Source: Lindgomyces ingoldianus
Lineage: Eukaryota > Ascomycota > Dothideomycetes > Pleosporales > Lindgomycetaceae
Length of the DNA stretch: 64,000 nt
Assembly (NCBI RefSeq): GCF_010093535.1
Contig: NW_022985211.1
Coordinates: 110,754 to 174,753 of the forward strand
Reading direction: 5' to 3'
Made by a program: the position numbers and the translations under genes. Below the pieces are notes generated by a model. That model searched no databases, was not told the origin of the DNA, and worked only from the letters and a program-made list of their open reading frames with translations. Each line of letters starts with the position of its first letter. Within the stretch, counting starts at the first letter, position 1. Of the stretch, positions 36,160 to 46,299 are shown one piece after another.

Positions 36160-36385
36160 ACGTACCTAACGGGTTGGCCGGCCACACGGGTTGGCCAGCC
36201 ACTTTTGCCAAGCCCCCACCAAACTCTACCTATCTACATAATGCCTTAACAACAACACTAGATTAAATCTTCTAAAGAACGTCAGATACAGCTTGCTCTT
36301 TAGGCTCTTAAATAAGACTTAAAACTCTCCTTGCAACACGCTGCAGCTATCTATAATGTCTCTCACACAACACTAAGCAATTAAT
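36160..36385 (+). mobile_element. Pogo type F fragment (F2): left TIR plus 5' non-coding part
   Basis: It starts ACGTACCTAACGGG after TA, with a lightly mutated two-motif TIR (36160 to about 36,216). It matches the first 225 bp of F1 (51985 to about 52,210). It stops at aattaat, where the gypsy-K LTR starts. The remainder of F2 is not found on the far side, so the locus is truncated or rearranged. Confidence 0.85.
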
Positions 36386-37001
36386 TGTTACGGTCTACGG
36401 TTGGACCAGCGTAACTCCACCGGCAGTGCTCCACAATCTAGCTGAATTGGGGCAGGGCTCGCTTATGAACCAGTCGGAGGACACGGACGCAGCGCAGCTG
36501 CCTGCAGTAATAGAAGAGTGCACTGTCTAGTAGGAAGACAGGACGCAAGTCTTAATAAGGTCTTAGCAAGTTTAACAAGTTAAAACAAGTTAGCAGTGCA
36601 GCCCCGCGCAGCTAACTTAAGGAACTTGCCTAAACTCGCCTTAGCACCCCTAGCACATGTATATAGCTTCTGCACTAAACAACCTTTAGGAGGTGTGTTT
36701 AATGTTTAGTTTATTCTTTACATAGACTAAGTAGCATTTAGCTTTTTAAAGAGCTATAATACTATTTATATATCTTGCACTATATATACCTCTAACTTTG
36801 TCTAACAGGACTGTTTAACCTAGCCTTTTTACTGCTGCATTAAGGGTAAACTACAATCTAGTCACGCTACTCCTCTCTAATAGCCTATTTGCCTGTACGT
36901 AGGGCTGTACACCCTACTAGTTAGCCTCTATTATCTGCTCTACTTCTCCCCCAGGAACATTATAAAGACTTAAGTGCTTTTACAAAGTAAGAATTATAAC
37001 A
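36386..37001 (+). repeat. Probable 616-bp LTR of gypsy-K
   Basis: It starts TGTTACGGTCTACGG and ends gaattataaca. The first 250 bp are GC-rich and the rest AT-rich. Flanks ttaat and ttaaa are close but not identical, and no second K LTR occurs to the right. It is therefore read as a 5' LTR followed by K interior. Confidence 0.65.
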
Positions 37002-37015
37002 TTAAACACTACCCC

Positions 37016-37396
37016 TGTCAGATTGAAGCACTGTTTCTGGGCTTCCTGAGATGAATGATGGGTTTTGATATGATGTATGGGATGATTGATGGATTGTATT
37101 GATTGTGTTTATTTATCGATCCTTTTTCTGCTCTACTCGTGTTGCTCGGCTTTTTGTTCTGCCGATCCGAGTCCCTCGCGCACTAGCCCTATGCGCGACC
37201 AGCTTGCAACATGCTGCAATTTGCTGCAAAATGCTGTAACATGCTGCAATTTGCTGCAATTTGCTGCAACATGCTGCAAAATGCTGCAAAATGCAGCAAT
37301 TTGCAGCAACATACTGTTCGAGCTTATTGCTCGTACTATGTAGCAGCTTTCGTCAAACGTTCCTCCTGTCTTGACAGTAGGTGCGCATATCTGACA
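37016..37396 (+). repeat. Solo LTR of the TGTCAG family (R1), 381 bp, TSD acccc
   Basis: It starts TGTCAGATTGAAGC and ends catatctgaca, flanked by acccc at 37011-37015 and 37397-37401. No interior is left, so it is a solo LTR. It is barely RIPped. It contains a 10-bp-period array (listed separately). Frames of 71-85 codons across it are repeat artefacts. Confidence 0.94.
37208..37312 (+). repeat. 10-bp-period array in solo LTR R1 (about 10 units)
   Basis: Units are gctgcaattt, gctgcaaaat and gctgcaacat with small variants (the last ones gcagcaattt). A period of 10 makes every reading frame cycle, giving runs of Met-Leu-Gln-Asn-Ala. A/T triplets or quadruplets recur once per DNA helical turn. 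Confidence 0.9.
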
Positions 37397-37401
37397 ACCC
37401 C

Positions 37402-39676
37402 TTTAAAAAGTATAGATACCTTTTAACACAACCTAGATTCTAACATAGCCTACACAGCCCTGTTAGGATCTATAGAAGTTCCTAGCTAAACTAAAGCTAT
37501 TCTAGCAGGACAGATTAACATAATCTAGGATAACATTAAAAAACTCTAGCAGATTAGTAAGAAAATTAGTAAGCTAGCAGAACTCTAATAAAAAGTTGCA
37601 AACCTTTACTAAAAAGTAATAGAATTATAAACCCTCTCTAGACTCTTAAGCCTCTAGGAAGCTACTAATTACGCCTATTAAATACATAAACTATAAGTAG
37701 AGCTAGCTAAAATATAAAATATCTTAACTAAAAAAGCAAGTATTATAGCTAAGAAGACTTTAAGACTAGCTTTTTTAAAGCTTTTTAAAAAATTACTAAA
37801 AGACTTTTAACTATTTTTTATAAGATGCTACTTTTACATGTAATATAATAAAGAAGCATTTTAAACAGACGCAGAAATAATATTCTAAATAAGACTACAT
37901 CTAAAAGGCCCCCCTGCAATTTAGTTCTAGCCCTATGTAGATAATTAGATAGACTTTAAGGCAAATAGCGCAGCACTTACCTCTAAAATAGAAGAAGTGT
38001 TTAGTAGTGTTAAGAACTTTAAAAAAGCCCTAACAGCTATCTATAAGACTTTAGATAAGAAAAAAATTGCAGCTAATAAATTAAACACTATAAAATAGAG
38101 TAGCAGCCTAGCCTAGAACTATGCAGCACGCTTTAGAGAACAACTAGCTATCTATAGATAGATAGACTAAAAAGCCCTCTACTGCATGTTCTATAATAGA
38201 CTAAGTAAAATAGTAAAAGATAAATTTATATATAGTAATAAGCTAACTACTTTTAAAAACTTTATTATATAAGCAACAACTTATAACAACTATTATAAAA
38301 AGCATAAAAGAGAAAAGAAATAAAAAGAAACTTTCTAGAAACTAGAGTTTGTTTTTAAAAAAAAAAGCTTTTATAATATAATAAAGAACTAATAGACCTT
38401 AGTTATGTAAAGCATATATAGAGCCCCCCTTCTAAGAAGAGCTAAGTTCTAGAATGTAATAAGCTGCCCTTAATAAAGGAATAATAGAAGTAGCTAGAGG
38501 ACAAGGCCTACCTAAACTATAAAAAAGTAGAACATTTCTGCTAAAATTACCTAGACTTCTAGAAAGAGAAGAATAAAGATACTACTGTAATAATAAAAGC
38601 TATTACTGCTAAATACAGCCTTATAGATAAAAAAATATTAGAAAGATTAAACAACAAACTTTACTAGTAATGTAAAAAAAACTATTTTTTAAATAACTAC
38701 TCTAAAGCGTATTAGAAGGTAGTTATTTAAAACTTTAATAGCTTAGACACAGTGTTGCAGGACCTTATAATCCTTAAAAGATATAAAAAAAAGACTTAGA
38801 TCTAAGGATATATTATAAACATTTAAAAAAAAAAAGTAGTTCTTTTTTAAAATTAGACCTCTAGCACTTTAGTAAAAGAACTCTTTAGCTAGTTCTAAAA
38901 ATGTAAATGCTAGAAGTGTAGTTTATAACATAACTACCTAAGCTATTGCATAGTAATGCTCTACTAGATAAACATTAGCAATAACTACCTTACATTTAAC
39001 ATTATACAGCAGATAGCTAAGGTTAAATATAACATTATAAATAATAAAGAATAATAGCAGTTCTTTGTTAAAATCTAAGATTAGAAACTAGAAAGATTAA
39101 GTAGACCTGCTAGGTTTAAAGTCCTAAGGCTAGTACCTAGAAAGCCTAAGACGCTACTCCTAAGCCTTATAATTAGCAGGAAGGCTTTAGTAATGCAACA
39201 GAGCTATAGCTAGTGTGCACTCTGTAAAAATAAAACCTATAGCACTAATAATTACTAATAAAAAAGACACCCTGTTTAGATAGTACAAACATAAGAATAC
39301 CTCTAGTGGACCTAAAAGAGTCCCCTTAATACCTTACATAGACCTAACAACTGTCTATACCCCTAGTACTAGTGCACACAGTGTTACTGTGTTAAGCACT
39401 AGGACAACAAGCACTAAATATGCTAGTAGCCTACATAGAAAAAGAACTACAATAAGTGCCTATAGCAATAAATAGCCTTAGCCTATAAAACTATAAATTA
39501 TTACACCTGTTAAACTGCCCCTCCCTACAAACAAAAAAGATAGGCAGAATGTAAAGAATAAGATAACTGCAAGTTTTACTACTTTTAGTAAAAGGTAGTA
39601 AAAAAAGAAGACTATCTAATGTTACATTACCTAGTTAAAGATTACAAGTGTAAAGTAGCTAACTACTACAACTAAG
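37402..39676 (+). pseudogene. RIP-degraded gag region of gypsy-K
   Basis: One plus-strand frame is readable from about 37.8 kb with stops taken as Gln: RYFYMQYNKEAFQTDAEIIF, then KIEEVFSSVKNFKKALTAIY, then NYAARFREQLAIYRQID, then YNRLSKIVKDKFIY. This resembles the retrotransposon gag capsid layout (LRG...A..F...L...F..GL). The frame continues with a Cys-rich stretch near 38.9 kb but no clean CCHC knuckle. Gypsy-J interrupts at 39682. Confidence 0.65.
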
Positions 39677-39681
39677 AGCAC

Positions 39682-39896
39682 TGTGATGACAAGCACTGTC
39701 TCTACTACCGTATGGAGCTGGGGAAGCATGGCAGAGTAGGTCGGCTCTATTTCAGCTAAACTAGGATGGGGAGTGAAGGAGGCGAAGGGTTTTCGCGAGA
39801 GAAAAGCTTGCGCAGCGCCAAGGCGCTAGCGCGCTCGCTTAACCCTTAGCGAGATCATGTGACTAGCAGCAGAGCTTGACAAGCAGCACCGTCACA
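39682..39896 (-). repeat. 215-bp LTR of gypsy-J (3' LTR)
   Basis: It starts TGTGATGACAAGC and ends gcaccgtcaca, nearly identical to 44842-45056. Confidence 0.95.
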
Positions 39897-39987
39897 TTAC
39901 CCCCCTCCAAGGCGGGCTCGTCCCCGAGTCCGTAGTTACGTACAATAATAACATGTATAGCGCGTTCTTACATGTATAGTGCGTTCC

Positions 39988-42900
39988 CTAGCCTCTATTA
40001 TAGTCCCCTCTACTAGCAAGTTCTCTAGGCTGGTCATCCTTCCTTGTTGCCTCTAGGTCTTCTCCTACCTCATACGCTTGTAGCCAGGCTTCTAACCGCG
40101 CTGGGGGACCTGGTTTGTTTGGATATGCATCATGGAAGTCTCTTACCTTGTGCGGAGCTCCTATGAACCCTTGGGCGTTGTACCAGGTAGGGTCGGGGTC
40201 ATGGGCTACCCAGGAGACCTTATACTGCAGGCGGCGGTAGTGGAGACGGCTGTCGAGGATTTCCTGTACAGGCCATTTAGGGTGACCATTAACGTTGATA
40301 GGCTCTTCCTCAGGTTTAAGCTGGCCTGGCAGCGCTGTTGGTGATTCCTTTCGCAGGCGGTCTGCGTGGAAGACGTCGTGCATGTGCATGTACGGTGGCA
40401 GCTTTAAGCGATACAAGTGTCCCTCCATGCCTACAATAGGGTATGGTCTGTACATCTGGTGGTCGAGCTTTTGACTAGGGCGACCTAAAGTAAATCCTTT
40501 AGGCGTTACGTACACTTTATCGCCTACTGTGAAATCTAGACTACGTCTCTTCTTGTTTGCCTGGGTTGCTTGTCGCTGCTAGGCCTGCGCAATGCCTCTC
40601 TGAGCTATCTCTGTAGCAAGCTGCACTGCGTCGCGCCGAGTTTTGGCATAGCTCTGGGCCTCTTCGCGCGACATCTGCTCGCGTACGGAACTTGATTGCT
40701 TGGTCTGTTCCTTCCAGTCCCAATGGTGAGTTAGTTGGTGACCAAATTCAATCTCAAACAGCAATAGTCCAGTTGTCTCGTGGGGTAGCGTGGCTTGTGC
40801 CCAATCCATGCATGGCAGGAGGTCTGACTAGTTATCTTAGTGGTAGTTTACAAAGGGTCGCAAGCGCTGGTTGAGATACTGGTTTAGCACCTCTGTATTG
40901 CCGTCTGTCTGCGGGTGGTAGGGCGTTGAGAGCTTCTGCTTGATTCCTGTGAGTTGGCAGAGCTTGTCCATAAACCCTGAAGTGAATTGGGGGCCCTAAT
41001 TAGAGACAATAGACCTTAGGGGGCCAAAGATGCGCCAGATGTGGCGATAGTACAAGTCTGCTGCGTCCTTCGCTGTTGTTGTCTTGTAGCATGGTAGCAA
41101 GAAGCAGCGTTTGCCTAGGCGGTCTACTACTATAAAGGCGTTGTCGTACCCTTTCTTGTCTGGTGGGAATGACTTGAAGTCCATGGAGACGTCCCGCCAG
41201 ACTTGCTGCGGGATAGGCAGTGACTTAAGCAGTCCTGGGGTTTTATCTCAAGGTGTGTGGCTCCATCGACAGGCCTTGCACGCCGCGACATAGTCAGTGA
41301 CGTCCTGGCTCATGCGGGGCCAGTAGTATTGGTCGCGCAGTAGTTTCAGAGTCTTCCTTCTGCTTGGGTGAGCAGTCACTTAGGTTGCGTGAACCGCGCG
41401 AATAAGATAGGTCCGTACAAAGTGGACGGCTGGAACCACCAGTTGCTTGCCGTTGCGCGTGAGGAAGCCTTCGCTTGTGAGCTTCTATGGCGTCTCTGCT
41501 TTGTTCTGGGCCTGCTCTTGATATGGCTGCAGGCTCGCATGGTTCCGGTTCACTTCGAGGGCGCGGTCGATTAGCGCATGAGGCTCGTCTGGAGATGGGG
41601 AAGCCATAAAGGTGTTACTAGTGGCCACTTCCACAGCATTCGCAGCTAGTAGTCCCTCCGCGGATTGCTGAGCTAGGTTGTCTACTATAGCCTCAACAGT
41701 GCTCAGGTTGATCTGGTGTGCCACAAGGAAGGCGCGCGTACAAGCTGCCTTATCCTTCTTCTGGGTCTTTAGCTCTTCCTGCTTTCTTGACAACGCGTCT
41801 GCCACCACGTTTGCGGTCCCTAGCTGGTAGGTAAGCTTTAGGTTATAATCAGCTACCGTCATGGCCCAGCGCATTTGCTGTGGGGTGAGCTCGCGCTTAA
41901 TTGAGAAGTATTCTAACGCTTGATGGTCTGTGAGGGCGCTGAATGGCTCAGTTGTTTGTAGGCCTATGAGCTGAGCTTGCTACTTGTGCAGGCCTTGTAT
42001 TACAGCGAGCATCTCTTTGTCATGGATGTTGTAGTTCATCTGGGGCGCGCTCATAGTCTTTGAATAAAAGGCCACTGGTCGCCAGAGTCCGTCGTCCTGC
42101 AGCTGGGAAAGCACACCTGCTACGACTCTGTCGCTGGCGTCTGTCTCCATGCGTGTCTGGCGGTGGGACGAGTAGTGCGCGAGGACAGCGTCTGATAGCA
42201 TTAGGTCCTTAGCTTGATCGAAAGCTGCCAGCTCGCGTTCTCCAAAGTGGTGCCAGGCACCGCGCTTGAGCAGCTTTGTGAGCGGTTGTACAATGCGTCC
42301 GTAGTCCTTCAGGAATGCTCAGTAGAAGTTGCAGAACCCTAGGAAGGATTGCAGGCTCTTGATTGATGTCGGTACAGGCCATTCGCGTACAGCTGCTACC
42401 TTCTCTGGGTCCTTGCGCATGCCGTTGGTGCTGATGATTAGACCTAGGAACTTTGTCTCTGTGACAGCAAACTCGCTCTTCTTAATGTCTACCTGGAGGC
42501 CAGCGTCTAGTAGTCGACGGAGCACCTGTGCGACATGTTCCTCATGTTGGAACGGGTCTTCTGAGTAGATGAGGATGTCGTCGAGGTATGCTGTGCAGGT
42601 GTCGTCTAGCAGGCCGTGGAGCACCTTGTTGATGTAGCGTTGGAACGTGGCTGGTCCGTTGCATAAGCCAAACGGTAGTACGCGGTATTTGTAGTTGTCA
42701 TATCGCGTTCGAAAGGTGGTAAGGTCCTCTACCTCCTTGTTTAGACGGATGCGGTAAAAGGCTTGTCGTACGTCTAGCTTAGTGAACACCCTGGCACGCG
42801 CTAGGCGGGTGAAAGTCTCCTGGCTTCTTAGCAAACAGCACTGGAGACGCATAGCTGGCGCTGCTGTGTGTGATGAAACCACGTTGCAGGTGATCGTCAA

Positions 42901-43962
42901 GGTAGGTCTTGACTAGCTTGAGTTGCTCCAGCGACATGCTGTACAGCGGGCTGCTTGACAGTGTGTTCTCTGCTGTAAGCTGGATGTCGTGGTCGACTCC
43001 CTCACGGTGAGGTGGGAGCTTGTCGGAGTCCTTTTTGGAGAAGTGGGCCAGCGTAGCTCCTGCATACAACGGTGCCGGGAGCTTTTTGTTGAATCAACTG
43101 GCGGAGCTCCTCCTCTGGGTCAAGCTGGTTTGTCTCTTCTTGACGGTCCTGGATGAGCTTCTCCACTTCGTACACGCTTCTGTGACCAATGACGACTTCC
43201 TTTTGTCGAGCATGCAACATGAAGGCGGCAGGACTTATTACGTTGATGTCTAGACCAGCATTGATGAGTGTATCGCGTGACATGGTTGAGTTGCGGCGAT
43301 TCCTGCGATGGGGTTGTGAGCTTGGCTTTGGAGTGCTGAGCTGGTCACGCATCTTCCTGAGGTTCTCCTTGTACACAAGATGCTCAGTCGCCCTTTGTTT
43401 ACCTGCTGGTTGGAGCGCGGCCACACTCATAAGTTTGTCGCGTCTTCTCAGCGTTTTCTTGGTGACTTAAGTTCATCTCTGGAGACAAGCCGCGCACAGG
43501 GATGTTGATGTCGCGTTTACAATCGATCAGCCTGTCGTCCTCTGGCCATCTTAGTGCACGGTTCTGGCAGTTGATCCACACGCCTGCTTCCTCTAGCAGC
43601 TTGCGACCGATGATGAGGTCGTGACGACCAGTGTTGCAGGGTATGAAGTACGATGGTATCCGGTGGGGTCTACCCGCATCTCGAGCTTTGAGAGTTTCCC
43701 CATGCTAGTATCGGTTTGATGCTGCTGGCAGTGCAGCTGGCTGGTCGGTGATGCTGCTGGCAGTGCAGCTGATTGATCGGTGATGCTGCTTTGGGTCCCG
43801 AGAGGGTGAAGCAGATGGGGCGGTGGTGCTGCTGGCGGAGCAGCCTATTGTTGATACCACTGGCGGGGCAGCTGTTGTCTACTGCTGGCGGTGCAGCCAT
43901 TGTCGATGCTGCTGGCGGAGCAGCCTATTGTTAATGCCACTGGCGGAGCAGCTGTTGTCTAC
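39988..43962 (-). pseudogene. Gypsy-J polyprotein: protease, reverse transcriptase, RNase H, integrase, chromodomain (broken)
   Basis: On the minus strand the order is: a protease/linker part (43.0-43.7 kb; WINCQNRALRWPED, then GLDINVISPAAFML); reverse transcriptase (42.32-43.07 kb; FTKLDVRQAFYRIR, VLPFGLCNGPATFQRYI, TAYLDDILIYS); RNase H (41.9-42.2 kb; METDASDRVVAGVLSQ, YNIHDKEMLAV); integrase (about 40.85-41.3 kb; DVSMDFKSF, SIVSN then GPQF, HPQTDGNTEVLNQ, so all DDE positions are visible); and a C-terminal chromodomain (40.2-40.35 kb; VQEILDSRLHYRRLQYKVSW). Stops at 40579, 40828, 40996, 41248, 41980 and 42319 mostly fit C-to-T changes in a CpA context. A frame change lies near 43,075. A deletion near 42,820 joins FAKKPG straight to ETFTRLARARVFTKL. 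The gag end lies in the gap. Confidence 0.92.
43700..43962 (-). repeat. GC-rich minisatellite in gypsy-J gag, running into the gap
   Basis: Modules of gctgctggcggagcagc type repeat, with one exact period of 80 bp (gctggcggag at 43831 and 43911). They encode Ala/Pro/Ser/Cys-rich sequence. The assembly gap begins inside the array, so copy number is unknown. Confidence 0.8.
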
Positions 43963-44732
43963 NNNNNNNNNNNNNNNNNNNNNNNNNNNNNNNNNNNNNN
44001 NNNNNNNNNNNNNNNNNNNNNNNNNNNNNNNNNNNNNNNNNNNNNNNNNNNNNNNNNNNNNNNNNNNNNNNNNNNNNNNNNNNNNNNNNNNNNNNNNNNN
44101 NNNNNNNNNNNNNNNNNNNNNNNNNNNNNNNNNNNNNNNNNNNNNNNNNNNNNNNNNNNNNNNNNNNNNNNNNNNNNNNNNNNNNNNNNNNNNNNNNNNN
44201 NNNNNNNNNNNNNNNNNNNNNNNNNNNNNNNNNNNNNNNNNNNNNNNNNNNNNNNNNNNNNNNNNNNNNNNNNNNNNNNNNNNNNNNNNNNNNNNNNNNN
44301 NNNNNNNNNNNNNNNNNNNNNNNNNNNNNNNNNNNNNNNNNNNNNNNNNNNNNNNNNNNNNNNNNNNNNNNNNNNNNNNNNNNNNNNNNNNNNNNNNNNN
44401 NNNNNNNNNNNNNNNNNNNNNNNNNNNNNNNNNNNNNNNNNNNNNNNNNNNNNNNNNNNNNNNNNNNNNNNNNNNNNNNNNNNNNNNNNNNNNNNNNNNN
44501 NNNNNNNNNNNNNNNNNNNNNNNNNNNNNNNNNNNNNNNNNNNNNNNNNNNNNNNNNNNNNNNNNNNNNNNNNNNNNNNNNNNNNNNNNNNNNNNNNNNN
44601 NNNNNNNNNNNNNNNNNNNNNNNNNNNNNNNNNNNNNNNNNNNNNNNNNNNNNNNNNNNNNNNNNNNNNNNNNNNNNNNNNNNNNNNNNNNNNNNNNNNN
44701 NNNNNNNNNNNNNNNNNNNNNNNNNNNNNNNN
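43963..44732. other. Assembly gap (770 N)
   Basis: An unbroken run of N lies within gypsy-J gag. Long open frames spanning it are meaningless. Confidence 1.
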
Positions 44733-44841
44733 TCTCCTTAATGAGGGTCGGTCGGCGAATGCAGCGCACAGGCTGATCGCTCGGTATGACCTAGATATTA
44801 TGCCGCCGTCCTCCGGCCGAATGTTACTGATCCTAGTTTAA

Positions 44842-45056
44842 TGTGATGACAAGCACTGTCTCTACTACCGTATGGAGCTGGGGAAGCATGGCAGAGTAGG
44901 TCGGCTCTATTTCAGCTAAACTAGGATGGGGAGTGCAGGAGGCGAAGGGTTTTCGCGAGAGAAAAGCTTGCGCAGCGCCAAGGCGCTAGCGCGCTCGCTT
45001 AACCCTTAGCGAGATCATGTGACTAGCAGCAGAGCTTGACAAGCAGCACCGTCACA
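44842..45056 (-). repeat. 215-bp LTR of gypsy-J (5' LTR)
   Basis: This LTR starts TGTGATGAC and ends ccgtcaca. The element leader reads leftward from it. The primer-binding site expected next to it is not a recognisable TGG-type match (the minus strand begins ttaaactaggatcag). Confidence 0.95.
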
Positions 45057-45838
45057 AGCACTAGATCTATAAAGAAAGAAAAAATAAGTTTAATAACAAC
45101 TTATAGGACGTTAATTTCTACCCCCTTTTAAATAAAGAAGTTTTTTATAACATATTAGCCCTAGTTGCAGTAGGATAAGGGGCAGGACATAGTCTAACAA
45201 CTACCTTCACGTATAAAGAATAGCCTAGACTAGCTCTTATAGACAGCAGATGCACCTTTACTGTAATAGACAAAGATTAAGTAGATAAACAAAGTATTCT
45301 ATTCTATATAAAGAAAAACCTGTTTAAGGTAACCCTTGCTAATGCATCCTTAATTAAGTATAGTAAAAAATAGATTAACCTTAAAATATATAAAAAAAAC
45401 CTTAAAACCTTAAACATAAAAGATTAGAAGTCTATAAACATACTTCTATTAAAAGGCAAGTATAATATAATCTTAGGCTATAACTAGCTTAAAGCACATA
45501 ACCTTGTAATTAACTAGAGAATAATAACAATAAAAAGCTCTAACAACTACGCACACATAACCTAGTTAGCATGCTATAATAATTAATACCTAGTTTATAA
45601 ATAAGTAAAGCAGGGTAGCAGTTACTACTCTAAGAAAAGAAAACCTTAAAAGTTCCCCTATTAAGAACTAGAAGCCTAGGCTATAAGAATAATAAAAAAG
45701 GAACTTAAAAAAGTCTTTTATAAAGAAATTAAAACTAATAAAAATGTAAAATAGATTAGCATCTTCTAAATCTAGAACAAAGGCAGCATTTCTTTTAAAT
45801 ATAAAGACTACAAGAATATGTTTAAAACACTAGAGGAC
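45057..45838 (+). pseudogene. Gypsy-K continuation: retroviral-type aspartic protease remnant
   Basis: After the second agcac the K frame resumes. Around 45,235-45,280 LALIDSRCTFTVIDKD resembles the aspartic protease active site (LIDSGxxxxxI, here DSR). Further on, LLLKGKYNIILGYNQLKAHN (about 45.45 kb) matches the second protease strand, ILGxxWL. Stops are former Gln codons. The frame runs to 45,838, where gypsy-L starts. Confidence 0.7.
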
Positions 45839-46156
45839 TGTCACAATTGTGCACGAGTAAGGTTATAGAGCTTCACGGAGGTCTAGTTTAATTACTACGT
45901 GAGGTATTATAGTAGGTACAAGACGTTGTGTGAGAAACAGGAAGGTTTAAAAAGAAATTAGTAATTAAATACTTAGCTTAAAAGTCTAAGCGCTTTAAGT
46001 ATAAATTAAGCCTGTTTTAAGTTTAGTTAGTGTTAAAGTAGTTTATGCTTAAGTTTATGTCTATGTTATGTTATATTTATGTTAGACGTGCACTAATAAT
46101 ACTCTAGTACATGTCTAATATAGTTATGTCTAGGATCTAGGGAGGATACTGTAACA
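45839..46156 (-). repeat. 318-bp LTR of gypsy-L (3' LTR)
   Basis: It starts TGTCACAATTGTGC and ends ggatactgtaaca. The outer 60 bp are un-RIPped. Confidence 0.88.
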
Positions 46157-46299
46157 GTACCCCCTCTTTTATTAGAAAGGGAATCCTTTACATTAGTAGT
46201 TCTAGCATTAAGTTGTCTTTATTAGAGTATAAGTTTAGTTTAGATAGGTATTAGGTGTAGAATTAAGTTACTGTAGAGTTCTTTTATAAGGCTTCTATA

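Larger units (their letters stand above)
39682..45056 (-). mobile_element. Gypsy-J: young chromodomain Ty3/gypsy element, TSD agcac, assembly gap
   Basis: LTRs of 215 bp lie at 39682-39896 and 44842-45056. By eye they differ at one position (a versus c near 39,775/44,935). The TSD agcac is at 39677-39681 and 45057-45061. A polypurine tract (ggaggggggtaa on the minus strand, 39897-39908) abuts the 3' LTR. GC content is near 55%, unlike its surroundings, so it arrived after most RIP here. It still carries a handful of RIP-type nonsense changes, at least one frameshift and a reverse transcriptase deletion, so it is not autonomous. Confidence 0.95.
36386..45838 (+). mobile_element. Gypsy-K: truncated gypsy-type element with nested solo LTR and gypsy-J
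   Basis: Its pieces are an LTR (36386-37001), a short leader holding solo LTR R1 (37016-37396), the gag region (about 37.40-39.68 kb), then nested gypsy-J, then 45,057-45,838 with a protease remnant. The element stops where gypsy-L begins. Reverse transcriptase, integrase and 3' LTR are missing, so K is a left-end fragment. RIP is heavy but uneven. Confidence 0.65.

Noticed and set aside
43823..44841. Open frames of 296-317 codons
   Set aside because: They consist almost entirely of unknown bases in the 770-N gap.
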